Shown: positions 8,783-17,374, counted from the first letter of the stretch. The stretch is DNA of 64,000 nucleotides from Adhaeribacter swui (GCF_014217805.1 NZ_CP055156.1:2052585-2116584), one strand, 5' to 3'. Made by a program: numbers and translations. The notes: a model not told the origin generated them from the letters alone.

Positions 8783-9055
8783 ATGGAAGTTATTCATGAT
8801 GCGGAAGATATGCGGTTTTACGCGGCTGTAAATGGCGAAGAAGCCGAGTTAACGTATACTTACCCCGAAGAAACAGTGCTGGATTTAGATTACACCTACG
8901 TTCCAGCCTCGGCGCGAAATCAAGGTTTATCCGACCATTTAGTGCGGGCGGCGCTGGATTTTGCCCGGGCGCAAAACTACCAGGTTATTCCTTCTTGCCC
9001 CGTTGTAGAGGCCTTTGTAAAACGCCATTCTGAGTACCAGGATTTACTTACCTGA
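8783..9055 (+). CDS. Small GNAT-fold N-acetyltransferase (YjdJ/NATD1-like)
   Basis: The 90-residue protein fits the short Gcn5-related family related to YjdJ and NATD1. The segments LDLDYTYVPASARNQGLSDHLVRAALDFARAQNYQVIPSCPVVEAFVKRHSEYQDL give the acetyl-CoA-binding loop (RNQGLSDHLV in place of Q/RxxGxG/A) and the characteristic C-terminal PxCP-V-xxFxxxHxEYxDL ending. The length is complete for this family. The substrate is not known. It appears to be a single-gene unit. Confidence 0.85.
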   Translation: MEVIHDAEDMRFYAAVNGEEAELTYTYPEETVLDLDYTYVPASARNQGLSDHLVRAALDFARAQNYQVIPSCPVVEAFVKRHSEYQDLLT

Positions 9056-9336
9056 TCAGGAGGGTAGCAGCCAGGTTTTGCTCTGCGGATGAATCGTAGA
9101 ATGCGTAAGCATACCGTTATAAGCAAGCTCTTTCGTAACAGGTTACGTTAGCTTCAAAACCGCATTTTCCCTTAATTTAGGAAAAAATCAACTTATTAAT
9201 TAGTGTAATTTCATAGAACTTTAAACATTTCTGGAACAAAAGTAAACCTCAGTTTGTATAATGGCTAACAGTGATAGATTTTATAACAATACTAATAGAT
9301 ACATTTAATTTTAATTAAAACGAATAAACAACTACA

Positions 9337-9873
9337 ATGGCAGCAACAAAATGGACGCTTGATCTTTCGCACAGTGAATTAGGATTCAAGATTAAGCATT
9401 TAATGATTTCGAACGTTACCGGTAAGTTTACCAAATTTAATGTAGCCGCCGAAACCGAAAACGATGATTTTTCGAATGCCAAACTGGTGGCCGATATAGA
9501 TGTAGCTTCGATTGATACCGCTAACCAGCAACGCGATGAGCACTTACGCAACGCCGACTTTTTTGGCACCGAAACCCACCCCACCATGAAGTTTGTTTCG
9601 ACGGAAGTAGAAAAAGTTGACGATGATACCTATAATCTTTATGGTAACTTAACGATTAAAGACATTACCAAGCCGGTGAAACTGTCGGTAGAACATAGCG
9701 GCATTGCCACCGACCCGTGGGGAAATGTGAAAGCGGGTTTCTCGATTAGCGGTAAAATTAACCGGAAAGATTGGGGTATTAATTACAATGCCGCCCTGGA
9801 AACAGGTGGCGTTATGCTAGGCGAAGAATTAAAATTACAAGGCGAAATACAATTAGTAAAACAAGCTTCTTAA
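9337..9873 (+). CDS. YceI family (lipid-binding-like) protein
   Basis: The 178 residues form one YceI domain, an elongated beta-barrel that binds polyisoprenoid-type lipids in studied members. Typical motifs are WTLDLSHSELGFKIKHLMISNVTGKF at the N-terminus, the DIDVASIDTANQQRDEHLRNADFFGTETHPTMKF block, and GFSISGKINRKDWGINYNAALETGGVMLGEELKL near the end. No signal peptide is visible, so unlike E. coli YceI it should be cytoplasmic. It is followed by a strong terminator and stands alone. Confidence 0.95.
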   Translation: MAATKWTLDLSHSELGFKIKHLMISNVTGKFTKFNVAAETENDDFSNAKLVADIDVASIDTANQQRDEHLRNADFFGTETHPTMKFVSTEVEKVDDDTYNLYGNLTIKDITKPVKLSVEHSGIATDPWGNVKAGFSISGKINRKDWGINYNAALETGGVMLGEELKLQGEIQLVKQAS

Positions 9874-9891
9874 CCAGTTTTTTAAAATTTT

Positions 9892-9930
9892 AAAAAAGGC
9901 TGCCCCAAAATCTGGAGCAGCCTTTTTCAT
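9892..9930 (+). terminator. Terminator after the YceI gene
   Basis: AAAAAGGCTGC (9893-9903) pairs with GCAGCCTTTTT (9917-9927). The symmetrical A and T runs would also serve the convergent GH5 gene ending at 9991. Confidence 0.85.
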
Positions 9931-9990
9931 TTCCTGAAAGCTGTAAGTTTTGATTTTACAACCGCGGGTTAGCAGTACAATATTTTGCAA

Positions 9991-11157
9991 CTACACTTTC
10001 TGCAGTAATTCCAGCATTTTGCGGTCGAGCTTTTGGCCGTACCAATCTTCGTAAGCTACATCAGTCCGGCCGGAGTTTAATACGCCAAAGTCGCCGTTAA
10101 ATTCCCACACAGCAAAGCCAATATCATTCTCCGATAAAATACCCAGTACATCGCCGAACCAAGCTAAGAATACGTCGTGCGGGGTTTTGTTCCAGGCGCC
10201 GCATTCGCCGCAGTGTACGCCCACGCCACTTTTTACCAGTTCAATCCAGGGGCGGTAAAACTCTTCCAGGATGGCGCGGCTTAAATATTTATCGCCTACC
10301 TGGCCGGGCCATTTGGGCTCGGGTAGGTTTTCGGGGTCTTTGTTGGCCCATGGCGCTTTGTAGTGGGAAATAATGCCCGGATTATAACCCCGACAGCTTT
10401 GCGCAATGTTTAAATCGGTTATTTCGGGGATAACGGTAGTGCCGGTGTTGTTGCCATCGGCTATTACCAGGTGTTTCTTGTTTTCCTGGCGGATAGCTTC
10501 CGAAGCCGCTTTGGCTACTTTGCGGTACGTTTCGCCGGGTACGGTGCTGCGCTGCGAGTGCTGGTCGTTCATGTCTTCGCGCATGCTAGGCTCGTTGAGC
10601 AAATCAAAGCTTATTTTTTTAGGCGACATGTTTTTGTACCGCTTGGCCCACATTTGCCAGTGAAAACAAAAGGCCTTTAAAGCTTCATCGTCGGTCCAGA
10701 GGTTGTAGGGTTCGTTAAAGCCGGCATTTACGCAGTAGCCCGGCGCCCGGTGTAAGTTTAAACTCACGTGCATTTTATATTTATGCGCCAACTGCACCAG
10801 GTTATCAATCTTATCAACCTGCTTTTCGTCTATTTTATAAACTTCTTCGGGCGTGATGTTGCGGCTGCGGTCGAAATTTAAATAATAAGGGTATGCCATA
10901 GGCACCCGCACAAAATCAAACCCCCAATCTTGCATCCACTTAAAATGCTCTTCGGGCGTAGGCTTTCGGGTACTGGCCGGATCCGGCGAAAAAAAGTCGA
11001 GCAGGTTAAAGCCTTTCCACTTGGGCAATTTATTCTTTTTGCGGGCGGTAGCTTCTAAGCCAGCCAAAGCGCTGGTGCCGGCTAAGCCCAAGCTTGCCGT
11101 AAGAATACCGGTTTTTTTAATAAAATCGCGCCGCGTGGTAAAGTTTTCATTTTGCAT
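9991..11157 (-). CDS. Exported glycoside hydrolase family 5 (cellulase-like)
   Basis: The 388-residue enzyme begins with a twin-arginine-type signal (TRRDFIKKTG at residues 8-17, hydrophobic to about 32). The GH5 barrel runs from about 45 to 385. The general acid/base is E189 in FDLLNEP and the nucleophile is probably E318 in VHCGECGAW, where GECG replaces the usual GEFG. His136 and Arg137 in NLHRAPG and H265 are conserved barrel residues. Family members cut beta-1,4-glucans or mannans; the substrate here cannot be fixed. It is monocistronic, convergent with the YceI gene. A Tat signal on a cofactor-free hydrolase is unusual but seen in Bacteroidota. Confidence 0.9.
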   Translation of the reverse strand: MQNENFTTRRDFIKKTGILTASLGLAGTSALAGLEATARKKNKLPKWKGFNLLDFFSPDPASTRKPTPEEHFKWMQDWGFDFVRVPMAYPYYLNFDRSRNITPEEVYKIDEKQVDKIDNLVQLAHKYKMHVSLNLHRAPGYCVNAGFNEPYNLWTDDEALKAFCFHWQMWAKRYKNMSPKKISFDLLNEPSMREDMNDQHSQRSTVPGETYRKVAKAASEAIRQENKKHLVIADGNNTGTTVIPEITDLNIAQSCRGYNPGIISHYKAPWANKDPENLPEPKWPGQVGDKYLSRAILEEFYRPWIELVKSGVGVHCGECGAWNKTPHDVFLAWFGDVLGILSENDIGFAVWEFNGDFGVLNSGRTDVAYEDWYGQKLDRKMLELLQKV

Positions 11158-11474
11158 CTGTTTCTGCTCCGGGTAAAGTTGATGTGTTTATTTCATCCGG
11201 AATTTACATTTTTGCAGCAAAACCCAGCGCATCCGGCAGCGCTATTTTTAAAATTTTCTTTGGTACAGACGGTAAAAGCAGGGTTACAGCTCGTAGCCAG
11301 TTACTAATAACTTTAATCGGAAAATCGGTTGAATAACTCTTGCGCTTTTTGCCGTTGAAAATGGGAAAAATTAAAAAAATGTACTCAAGCAAGTTGTTGA
11401 CATAAATAAGAATGACAGAGAAAACCGAAAGTTCTAACCCCAGGCCGTGAATTTTTGAAAATGCTGATAACCAG
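11158..11474. other. Intergenic region, no gene seen
   Basis: This 317-bp divergent region should hold the GH5 promoter on the minus strand. I could not pick out a clear TAnnTTTG element, and no credible gene is present. A 62-codon minus-strand frame here lacks family features. Confidence 0.35.
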
Positions 11475-11873
11475 ATGTTTTCACCTGACCGGCAATATGG
11501 AATTAAATATGGTACTTTAATAGAATTTGCTCAAGGTAGCCCACTAGCAGGAAAATGTTTCTTGGTTGATAATTGTGGCGGAGAGCATTTAATAAATGAA
11601 CTGTGTGGTGGACCTCCAATTTGGAATAATGAAGGAACCAAAGTAGCCATACCAGTTTGGAAACACACATTTCTAAAAGGAACAATTCAAAAAATCTTAA
11701 TCATAGATATTAATAATCAGGAGTGTACCTTATTTAGAAAGAAGTTTAGAGTACTTGATTTCAAATCCTTCAATAAAAATATCATTTATGGAGTTGATAG
11801 TCCGGTTCACAAGACTGTTGAAATTCATTTTGACTTGAATAAAGAAGAAGTTGAAGAAAAGTATAAAATTTAA
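11475..11873 (+). CDS. Hypothetical protein, AT-rich
   Basis: The 132-residue product is not recognised. It has no signal peptide or membrane segment. Hydrophobic beta-like stretches alternate with polar turns (GTKVAIPVWKHTF, QKILIIDINNQECTLF), which would suit a small beta-rich domain or a fragment of a propeller. The codon use is visibly richer in A and T than that of its neighbours, and it has a highly charged C-terminus (KEEVEEKYKI). This suggests a transferred or poorly conserved accessory gene. The start at 11475 is the first ATG in frame, and its upstream region has no clear RBS. Confidence 0.5.
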   Translation: MFSPDRQYGIKYGTLIEFAQGSPLAGKCFLVDNCGGEHLINELCGGPPIWNNEGTKVAIPVWKHTFLKGTIQKILIIDINNQECTLFRKKFRVLDFKSFNKNIIYGVDSPVHKTVEIHFDLNKEEVEEKYKI

Positions 11874-12025
11874 AATTACTTAAGCCAGCAAAATTTAAAG
11901 CGCATTCAAACGTGCCTTAGCCAAGTCCGTTAGAGTATTGTTGGGTAATTGCAGATACTCTACCGATAGACGATTTTGTTCCGGAAACTTAACTAAAAGC
12001 AGGCGCCAACTTAAAACTATCAATT

Positions 12026-12469
12026 ATGATTGCAGATTTTATTGCCATTTACGACCGGGATTTTAATCGACTTAAAAATGAGATTCAAGCGTTTACCCAC
12101 GAAGAAAATCTGTGGCGCATTACGGGGCAGGTAAAAAATACGGCCGGCAATTTAGCCTTGCACTTGGTTGGGAACCTGAAAACGTACATTGGGAAGAATT
12201 TGGGCAACTTTACGTACGTGCGCGACCGGGAGGTAGAGTTTTATTTAAAAAATGTACCGCAGGCACAGTTAATCGAGCAAATACAAGAAACCAAGCAAGT
12301 AGTAGTAGCCGCCCTGCAAAACTTAGATAATGCCCAGTTATCCGCAACTTACCCCGAAGAAACTTTAGGCTATCCCATGACCACCAACTTTTTCCTGATT
12401 CACTTGGCGGCGCATCTTTCTTACCATTTAGGCCAGATTAATTACTTGCGCCGGATACTGGAGGAGTAA
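12026..12469 (+). CDS. DinB family (four-helix bundle) protein
   Basis: The 147 residues form a DinB-type helical bundle of the kind seen in bacillithiol-linked S-transferases and DUF1572 proteins. Candidate metal-binding histidines are H46 (NLALHLVGNL) and H130/H134 in HLAAHLSYHLGQI near the C-terminus, the classic three-histidine pattern. The reaction and thiol are not known. It is a single-gene unit without a signal peptide. Confidence 0.85.
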   Translation: MIADFIAIYDRDFNRLKNEIQAFTHEENLWRITGQVKNTAGNLALHLVGNLKTYIGKNLGNFTYVRDREVEFYLKNVPQAQLIEQIQETKQVVVAALQNLDNAQLSATYPEETLGYPMTTNFFLIHLAAHLSYHLGQINYLRRILEE

Positions 12470-12671
12470 GGCTTTATTCTTTTGTTTTTTAAATTAATAA
12501 TTTTTAAAAATTAAATTGGTGAACAGCCCCGGTTCGTGCCGCTGAATTGTTTGGCTTTTAACTGGCGTAAAGTCAGATGCCTTATCTGATAGGTAGGCCC
12601 ATGTTTGAAAACTTGCGCCAGAGAATTTTTAAATAATTCTTTTTCCTAAATAAATCAACTGGTTTAAAAAC

Positions 12672-12700
12672 AAAAAGCCCCGGTGGTGTGGCCGGGGTTT
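12672..12700 (-). terminator. Terminator of the DUF4097 gene on the minus strand
   Basis: Read on the minus strand, CCCCGG and CCGGGG pair across a short loop and are followed by CTTTTTG. It lies about 20 nt after the stop codon at 12721. Confidence 0.75.
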
Positions 12701-12720
12701 CTGATTAGAGAAGTAAATGA

Positions 12721-13554
12721 TTACTTTACTTTCCGGATGTAAATATTGCCGTTAAAGTTTTTGAACATAAACTCCGGGCCGCCGCCATTTACCGAACCGT
12801 AGAGCCACTTATCGAGTTTCACGCTTTTGCCGCCACCTACTTTCATGAGTTCTTTATTGTCGGTATTTTTGTTAAAATTCATTTCAAAATCGCTGTAAAT
12901 TTCGCCGTTGTCGGCTTTCATTTTGGTCGAGAACTTTGCCGAAGCAGGTAAGGCTACGTCGATTTTGCCGTTCATGCTGCTGAAAGCCATGGGTACGTTA
13001 GGCGTGATCTTTTTTAAACTTACCTGCAAATCGCCGTTTAAAGTATTGGCTACTACCGAGCCGGACACATCGGTTAACCGGATATCGTCGTTTAAATTAC
13101 TGATTTCCAATTCGCCGTTTACGCCTTCCACAATAACTTTTCCGTTGTTCATGGCGCTTAGTTTCAGCGAAAAATCGCGGGGTACTTTTATGTCCAGGTC
13201 CATGTCGCGGTTAAATGCGTTGGCTCGTACTACCACGCGATTGTTGTCTTCGCTGGCTTCCAGGCCCAGGCTGTTGTTCGGAATCCGGCGCAAGCCATTC
13301 GCATCGGCATCGTTGTGGCGGCTCCGGCGGTCGTTGTCGTCATCGCCCCGGCCCGAGTACCTGATTATGACGTCTTTGCCCGAGTGGGCGCTTACCTTAA
13401 TGGAGCCATTCATTAAATCTACTTTCAAACTGCCTGGCTGACCGGGTTTGGTTAAATTTACGACTAAGCTTTTATTGTCGTTTTGAGCCGCGACAGGCTT
13501 GGGGGTTAGTATAATGGGTAAGGCAAAGGCTAGGATATAGAGTAAGCGTTTCAT
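12721..13554 (-). CDS. Exported DUF4097-type adhesin-like protein
   Basis: The 277-residue protein has a Sec signal peptide (residues 1-23, ending PVAAQ). The rest is a repeating beta-strand pattern of the DUF4097 type, with short repeats such as NLTKPGQPGSLKVDLMNGSIKVSAHSG and GELEISNLNDDIRLTDVSGSVVANTLNGDLQVSL that would build a right-handed beta-solenoid. Its ending (FKNFNGNIYIRKVK) matches the ending of the upstream paralogue at 14162-15025. It is the last gene of a probable sigma/anti-sigma unit, although a 600-bp repeat-rich gap separates it from the paralogue, so it may have its own promoter. The function is unknown. Confidence 0.8.
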   Translation of the reverse strand: MKRLLYILAFALPIILTPKPVAAQNDNKSLVVNLTKPGQPGSLKVDLMNGSIKVSAHSGKDVIIRYSGRGDDDNDRRSRHNDADANGLRRIPNNSLGLEASEDNNRVVVRANAFNRDMDLDIKVPRDFSLKLSAMNNGKVIVEGVNGELEISNLNDDIRLTDVSGSVVANTLNGDLQVSLKKITPNVPMAFSSMNGKIDVALPASAKFSTKMKADNGEIYSDFEMNFNKNTDNKELMKVGGGKSVKLDKWLYGSVNGGGPEFMFKNFNGNIYIRKVK

Positions 13555-13649
13555 GATGGTGGTAATTTAAATATTTTTTAAATTTTTAGTTTTTTAATTC
13601 TTATTGACATAGCTGCTGCCTTGCGTTGTAAAAGGTTTTATTCACATAG

Positions 13650-13870
13650 TACACTATGGCGCGGATTTACTTCCGTGACTTTCGAATTAGATTTGTTGGC
13701 ATAGCTACGGCTATTGCTTTGTTTGCTTAGTGAAGTTGTTTCATTGCTCAAGTCTTGTTCTTTTTGTGTCAAAACAAAAAGAACCAAAAAAACTCGACGA
13801 TTTTCAACTCGCTGCCGCTCAAACACAAAATCGTCGAGTTTTGCACCTGGCTCAAGCTGTTTGTTCTATA
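13650..13870. repeat. Dispersed palindromic repeat, family R1, copy 2
   Basis: This copy has the same outer frame as copies 1 and 3 (CATAGCTACGGC, GTTTCATTGCT, TTCTTTTTGT, AAAAAGAACC, TTGCACCTGGCT) but a different inner stem. AACTCGACGATTTT (13791-13804) pairs with AAAATCGTCGAGTT (13827-13840) without a mismatch over 14 bp. The loop keeps CTCGCTG and CGCTC, as in copy 3. Confidence 0.8.
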
Positions 13871-13927
13871 GCAACTAAGGGCTTTTTGTAATTTTATAAT
13901 TTTTAAATTTTCTGTTATCTCTACTAT

Positions 13928-14067
13928 CGCGAGCGTCTTCGCTCGTGATGATTATCGTCCGGCCTCTGGCCGATTGGAATTTGTTGCTGGGTGGCATTTA
14001 ATTTAAGTTTATCAGTTCGCCCGGCCAGAGGCCTCCCACATAGTAGCCACGAGCGAAGACGCTCGCG
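13928..14067. repeat. Long composite inverted repeat
   Basis: CGCGAGCGTCTTCGCTCGTG (13928-13947) is matched exactly by its reverse complement at 14048-14067, and an inner pair GGCCTCTGGCC / GGCCAGAGGCC (about 13961 and 14023) is nested within. The outer arm is itself a near-palindrome (GAGCG-TCTT-CGCTC). It lies between the two DUF4097 genes. A CAACTTT/CAACCT-type tract follows at 14095-14158. Confidence 0.8.
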
Positions 14068-14161
14068 CCAGCAAGAATTTTTAAAATTTATAGCAACTTT
14101 CAAACCTTTCAACCTTCCAACTTTTCAACTTTCCCACCTGCAACTTGCAACCTGCAACCCG

Positions 14162-15025
14162 TTATTTCCCCTGCCGCACGTAGACGTTGCCGTTGAGGGT
14201 TTCGAAGCTGAAGGTGGGGCCGCCTTTCCCGAGGCGCATGGCCTGGCGACTGTCTACTTTGTATACGGTGCCAGTACCTTTGTTTTTGGTGTTCTGCACG
14301 GTTTGCGCGGGTAAGGTTTTCAGGCCGTCGAAATCGCTGTAGAACTCGCCGTGCATGGTTTTAAAAGTAAAGTCGGCGGATAAGTTGGGTTTAAACACCA
14401 CGTTCAGCTTTCCGTTAATCGTCCGGAAATCGGAGTCACCGGTGGGGTTTTTGGTGTAGGTTACGTCTACGTTGCCGTTTACCGTGTTAGCCCGGGTAGT
14501 ACCTTCGATGTTGCTGATTTTAATCGGGCCATTAACGTTATTGGCTTTTACGGTGCCCTGGGTATTAGCTACCGTTACCTCGCCATCGTTAATAGTAGAT
14601 ACTTCCAGGTTGGTTTGGCGGGGTACTTTCACGATAATATTAAAGGCAAAATCATAATCTTCTTCCTTGTCGACGTTCATGCTGCGCATGCGGCCTTTGC
14701 GGCGGTAGATAAAAGGCGCTTCCAGGTAAACGTACACCGTGTCGCCGGAAGCTTCGGTTTTGAGTTGCACTTCGCGCATGCCTTTTTCGGCGTCAGCCTG
14801 GGTTTTAGCGGTAATGGTTTTTTCGGCGGTAAGCTCTACTTTGTCGCCGGTAGAGCCTTCCACTCTTACATCGCCCTGGATATTCTGAACGTAGAGCACG
14901 TGCGTACCAGTTGGGGTATTAAAGCTGACGCTGCGCGATATGTTTTCGGTTAATTTCTGGGCAAATGCATTCCCAGTTAGCCCGCTGTACGTGAGTACCG
15001 CCAGACTAAGTAACATCTTTTTCAT
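14162..15025 (-). CDS. Exported DUF4097-type protein
   Basis: The 287-residue protein starts with a signal peptide (residues 1-22, ending AFAQ). It is a beta-strand repeat protein like its neighbour, with VLYVQNIQGDVRVEGSTGDKVELTAEK, LEVSTINDGEVTVANTQGTVKANNVNGPIKISNIEGTTRANTVNGNVDV, and the shared end TFSFETLNGNVYVRQGK. Its start lies 12 bp after the stop of the HEAT-repeat anti-sigma-like gene, so co-transcription is very likely. In Bacteroidota such DUF4097 proteins commonly sit behind ECF sigma units; an envelope role is inferred. Confidence 0.85.
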   Translation of the reverse strand: MKKMLLSLAVLTYSGLTGNAFAQKLTENISRSVSFNTPTGTHVLYVQNIQGDVRVEGSTGDKVELTAEKTITAKTQADAEKGMREVQLKTEASGDTVYVYLEAPFIYRRKGRMRSMNVDKEEDYDFAFNIIVKVPRQTNLEVSTINDGEVTVANTQGTVKANNVNGPIKISNIEGTTRANTVNGNVDVTYTKNPTGDSDFRTINGKLNVVFKPNLSADFTFKTMHGEFYSDFDGLKTLPAQTVQNTKNKGTGTVYKVDSRQAMRLGKGGPTFSFETLNGNVYVRQGK

Positions 15026-15037
15026 AGGACTAATGGA

Positions 15038-15844
15038 TTAAATAAGTACGTTGATGGTTTGTTTTACTTTGGTCTGCACGGCCTGATTTAAATCTTTTTT
15101 GCGCAAAAGTTTTTGCAGTTCACCCACCGATTTTTTCTCCTGTAAGCTTAGCATAATATCGGCGAGGGCAATTTGCACCAGCGGCGAATCTTGCTGGCTG
15201 ATGGCGGCAATTAAGCCTTCGCGTACGGCGGGGTTGCTGGCGTGCTGGTACAAAGCTTCGATGGTGGCTAAGCGTACGTTCACGTTCGGGTCGTTATTTA
15301 AGGTTTGCAGCAAAGCCCGGATTACTTTCGCATCAGCCGTTTCCAAATCGCTGGTCAGGTTCACGGCTTTCAGGCGCTCCGTGGCCGATGATTGTTTAAG
15401 TAAGGTCAGCATCATTACTTCGCGCATGTTCTGTACCTCGCCGGTTAAGTGGCTCAGCTCTTTTTCGTAAGTTTTAGCGGGCGTCATCCGGAACCCAATG
15501 CCTATGCCAATCGCCAGTATTATTACCCCGAAAACCATTTGCCCGAACACTTGCGGTACGCTCCACTGTGCCAGCCAGCTCCCGAAAAAACCGCCTTTAG
15601 GGCTTTTCTGCGGATGTGCTTTTTTATAATCTGCCAGCATTTCCTGAAAATCAGCTTTCATGAAGGGGCTGGGGGCCAGCGTTGGTATATCGCCCAGCTG
15701 GCAATACAAATTTTTAAATTCCTGTATTTCGGAAGCTTTAATATGACCTTGTTCCAGGTAATCCTGCAATTCCGCTTCCTGCTGCAGGGTTAAAGTGCCC
15801 TCCAGGTGACCGGTTACTAAATCTATGTACTTCTCATCCATCAT
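15038..15844 (-). CDS. Anti-sigma-like membrane protein with HEAT repeats
   Basis: The 268-residue protein has an N-terminal cytoplasmic helical part (1-75) resembling anti-sigma domains (YIDLVTGHLEGTLTLQQEAELQDYL), one transmembrane helix at about 98-120 (VFGQMVFGVIILAIGIGIGF), and a C-terminal part of HEAT-like repeats from about 155 (DPNVNVRLATIEALYQHASNPAVREGLIAAI, SPLVQIALADIMLSL). There is no clear zinc-binding HxxxCxxC motif. Its start overlaps the stop of the sigma-factor gene by 4 bp (ATGA), indicating translational coupling. It probably holds the sigma factor at the membrane and senses the envelope through the HEAT region; this is inference. Confidence 0.8.
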   Translation of the reverse strand: MMDEKYIDLVTGHLEGTLTLQQEAELQDYLEQGHIKASEIQEFKNLYCQLGDIPTLAPSPFMKADFQEMLADYKKAHPQKSPKGGFFGSWLAQWSVPQVFGQMVFGVIILAIGIGIGFRMTPAKTYEKELSHLTGEVQNMREVMMLTLLKQSSATERLKAVNLTSDLETADAKVIRALLQTLNNDPNVNVRLATIEALYQHASNPAVREGLIAAISQQDSPLVQIALADIMLSLQEKKSVGELQKLLRKKDLNQAVQTKVKQTINVLI

Positions 15845-16401
15845 ATCTCTTGCCGCTCTAATTGGGTATAAATATTTTTTAAATCCTGCATCGCCCGAAA
15901 TACTTTTACTTTAACGGCTGCCTCGGAGCAGCACAGTATCTCGGCAATTTCTTTGTATTTTAAATCCTGGTACCGGCTCAAAATCAACACTTCTTTTTTA
16001 TCGTGACTTAGCTGGTTCAGGGCTTTTTGTAGTAATTGTATTTCCTCGTCTTTTTTGGTTTGCTCTTCTATATTGTATGAGTTGTGCAAACTGTTTTCTA
16101 CCGTAGTAAAATCATCCGAAAAACCTAAACGACTGTCTTTGCGGTAATGGTCGGCGTATACGTTGCGGGCTAAGTGGTACATCCAGGTGGTAAATTTACC
16201 GTCGCCGGTAAACGTGTGTTTGTACTTCAGCATCCGCATAAAAACGTTCTGCACTAAATCTTCGCTCACCATTTTGCTCGACGTAAACCGGTAAAAAAAG
16301 CTGTACAGCACCCGGTGGTACCGGTCAAACAGCAATCCCAGGCGGTCTACGTCTCCGGATTTTACTTTCAGCATTAAAGCGTTATCGGCAAGTGCGTCCA
16401 A
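15841..16401 (-). CDS. ECF RNA polymerase sigma factor
   Basis: The 186 residues comprise sigma region 2 (about 20-90: LFDRYHRVLYSFFYRF, SEDLVQNVFMRMLKY, FTTWMYHLARNVYADHYRK) and region 4 (about 120-180: LSHDKKEVLILSRYQDLKYKEIAEILCCSEAAVKVKVFRAMQDLK), the normal two-domain form. A charged linker joins the regions. It heads a minus-strand unit with the HEAT anti-sigma-like protein and two DUF4097 proteins. Target promoters are unknown, and the unit itself is the obvious candidate. Confidence 0.95.
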   Translation of the reverse strand: MDALADNALMLKVKSGDVDRLGLLFDRYHRVLYSFFYRFTSSKMVSEDLVQNVFMRMLKYKHTFTGDGKFTTWMYHLARNVYADHYRKDSRLGFSDDFTTVENSLHNSYNIEEQTKKDEEIQLLQKALNQLSHDKKEVLILSRYQDLKYKEIAEILCCSEAAVKVKVFRAMQDLKNIYTQLERQEI

Positions 16402-16482
16402 GCGAAACAGCGTTTTGTTTTTCAGATTCGGAAAGGGAAACTGCGGGTTTGGTGAATGGTTACAAAATATTTTTAAAATTTA

Positions 16483-16530
16483 CCCCTCCGCCTCCGGCAC
16501 CTCCCCTAAAAACAGGGGAGGAGATGCGGT
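16483..16530. repeat. C/G-rich mini-palindrome
   Basis: CCCCTCCGCCTCCGGCACCTCCCC is followed by TAAAAACAGGGGAGGAG, forming a short CCTCCCC/GGGGAGG hairpin. It belongs to the dispersed C/G-rich repeats listed for other intergenic regions and lies in the upstream region of the sigma-factor gene. Confidence 0.55.
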
Positions 16531-16697
16531 AGTTGTGGTATAACTAGCTTTATTACTAAATTGCTATCAATTTAATTTATAATTATCAGTTGTTTAGGTT
16601 CATTTGATACGGTGTTAAGTTAACAAAAGAAAAAAACTAATTGATTGATTTGCTCTGGCATAAAACTTTCTAGAAAGATTTAAAAAATTTTGAAAAT

Positions 16698-17066
16698 ATG
16701 CGGCAAGGGCAAATTCATTCGGTTGATTATTTATTGGAAAACAGGAGACAGTTGCGGCAAAATTTAACTTCGGCAGAAGCTAGGTTATGGCAAGCTTTGC
16801 GGGGGAGTAAATTGGCAGGTAGGAAATTTCGTCGACAACATAGTATCGAAGATTACATTGTCGATTTTTATTGTCCGACGGAAAAGTTAATTATTGAATT
16901 AGATGGGTTAATGCATAATCAAACAAGCATCAACTTAAACGACCAGGAACGAGACGCCCGGTTAAAGCAACTGGAGTTTATTGTTTTGAGGTTTGACAAC
17001 TCTGCTATAATAAAAGACTTAGGAAAAGTGTTGGCTACTATATCGTGTCATTTTCGAAAGGTGTAA
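16698..17066 (+). CDS. DUF559 (VSR-like) endonuclease-domain protein
   Basis: The 122-residue protein is a typical stand-alone DUF559 protein with a PD-(D/E)xK-like nuclease fold related to the very-short-patch repair endonuclease. Landmarks are the N-terminal RRQLRQNLTSAEARLWQALR (E27), KFRRQHSIEDYIVDFYCP (D56), and KLIIELDG (E67, D69), with a later VLRFDN strand. The catalytic residues appear complete. The biological target is unknown, and many Bacteroidota carry several copies. It stands alone. Confidence 0.9.
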   Translation: MRQGQIHSVDYLLENRRQLRQNLTSAEARLWQALRGSKLAGRKFRRQHSIEDYIVDFYCPTEKLIIELDGLMHNQTSINLNDQERDARLKQLEFIVLRFDNSAIIKDLGKVLATISCHFRKV

Positions 17067-17188
17067 ACACTTGCCTACTTTAATCAGCAAATAAGATTCT
17101 TCAGTTTCTGTTGTGCTTAGAGTTAGTGAAACGCTCTAAGTACATTTTGTGCGGCCAATCTCTGATTGGCATGTAAGCTCTAGTAAAC

Positions 17189-17254
17189 GCCAATCACCTT
17201 GGTTATGCGTAGAGACCGCTTACGCGGTCTCTACGCATAACCAAGGTGATTGGC
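17189..17254. repeat. Perfect 31-bp inverted repeat
   Basis: The arms 17189-17219 and 17224-17254 are exact reverse complements separated by four bases (TTAC), with ends GCCAATCACC and GGTGATTGGC. A related GCCAATC motif lies just upstream near 17155-17170. It has no T-run, so it is not an ordinary terminator. It lies between the DUF559 gene and the convergent GH1 gene. Confidence 0.9.
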
Positions 17255-17374
17255 TAGCTATAAATGCGAAAAAGGCATGGAAGTAAATCCGCGCCATAGT
17301 AGGTGGAACTCTCCGCCAAACCAATGAAAATTTTAAAAAAATTTAAGTTTTTGCGTCATTTTGCAACGCACGTA

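Noticed and set aside
13638-14314. Short frames between and inside the DUF4097 genes
   Set aside because: They fall in repeats or on the wrong strand of strongly supported genes.
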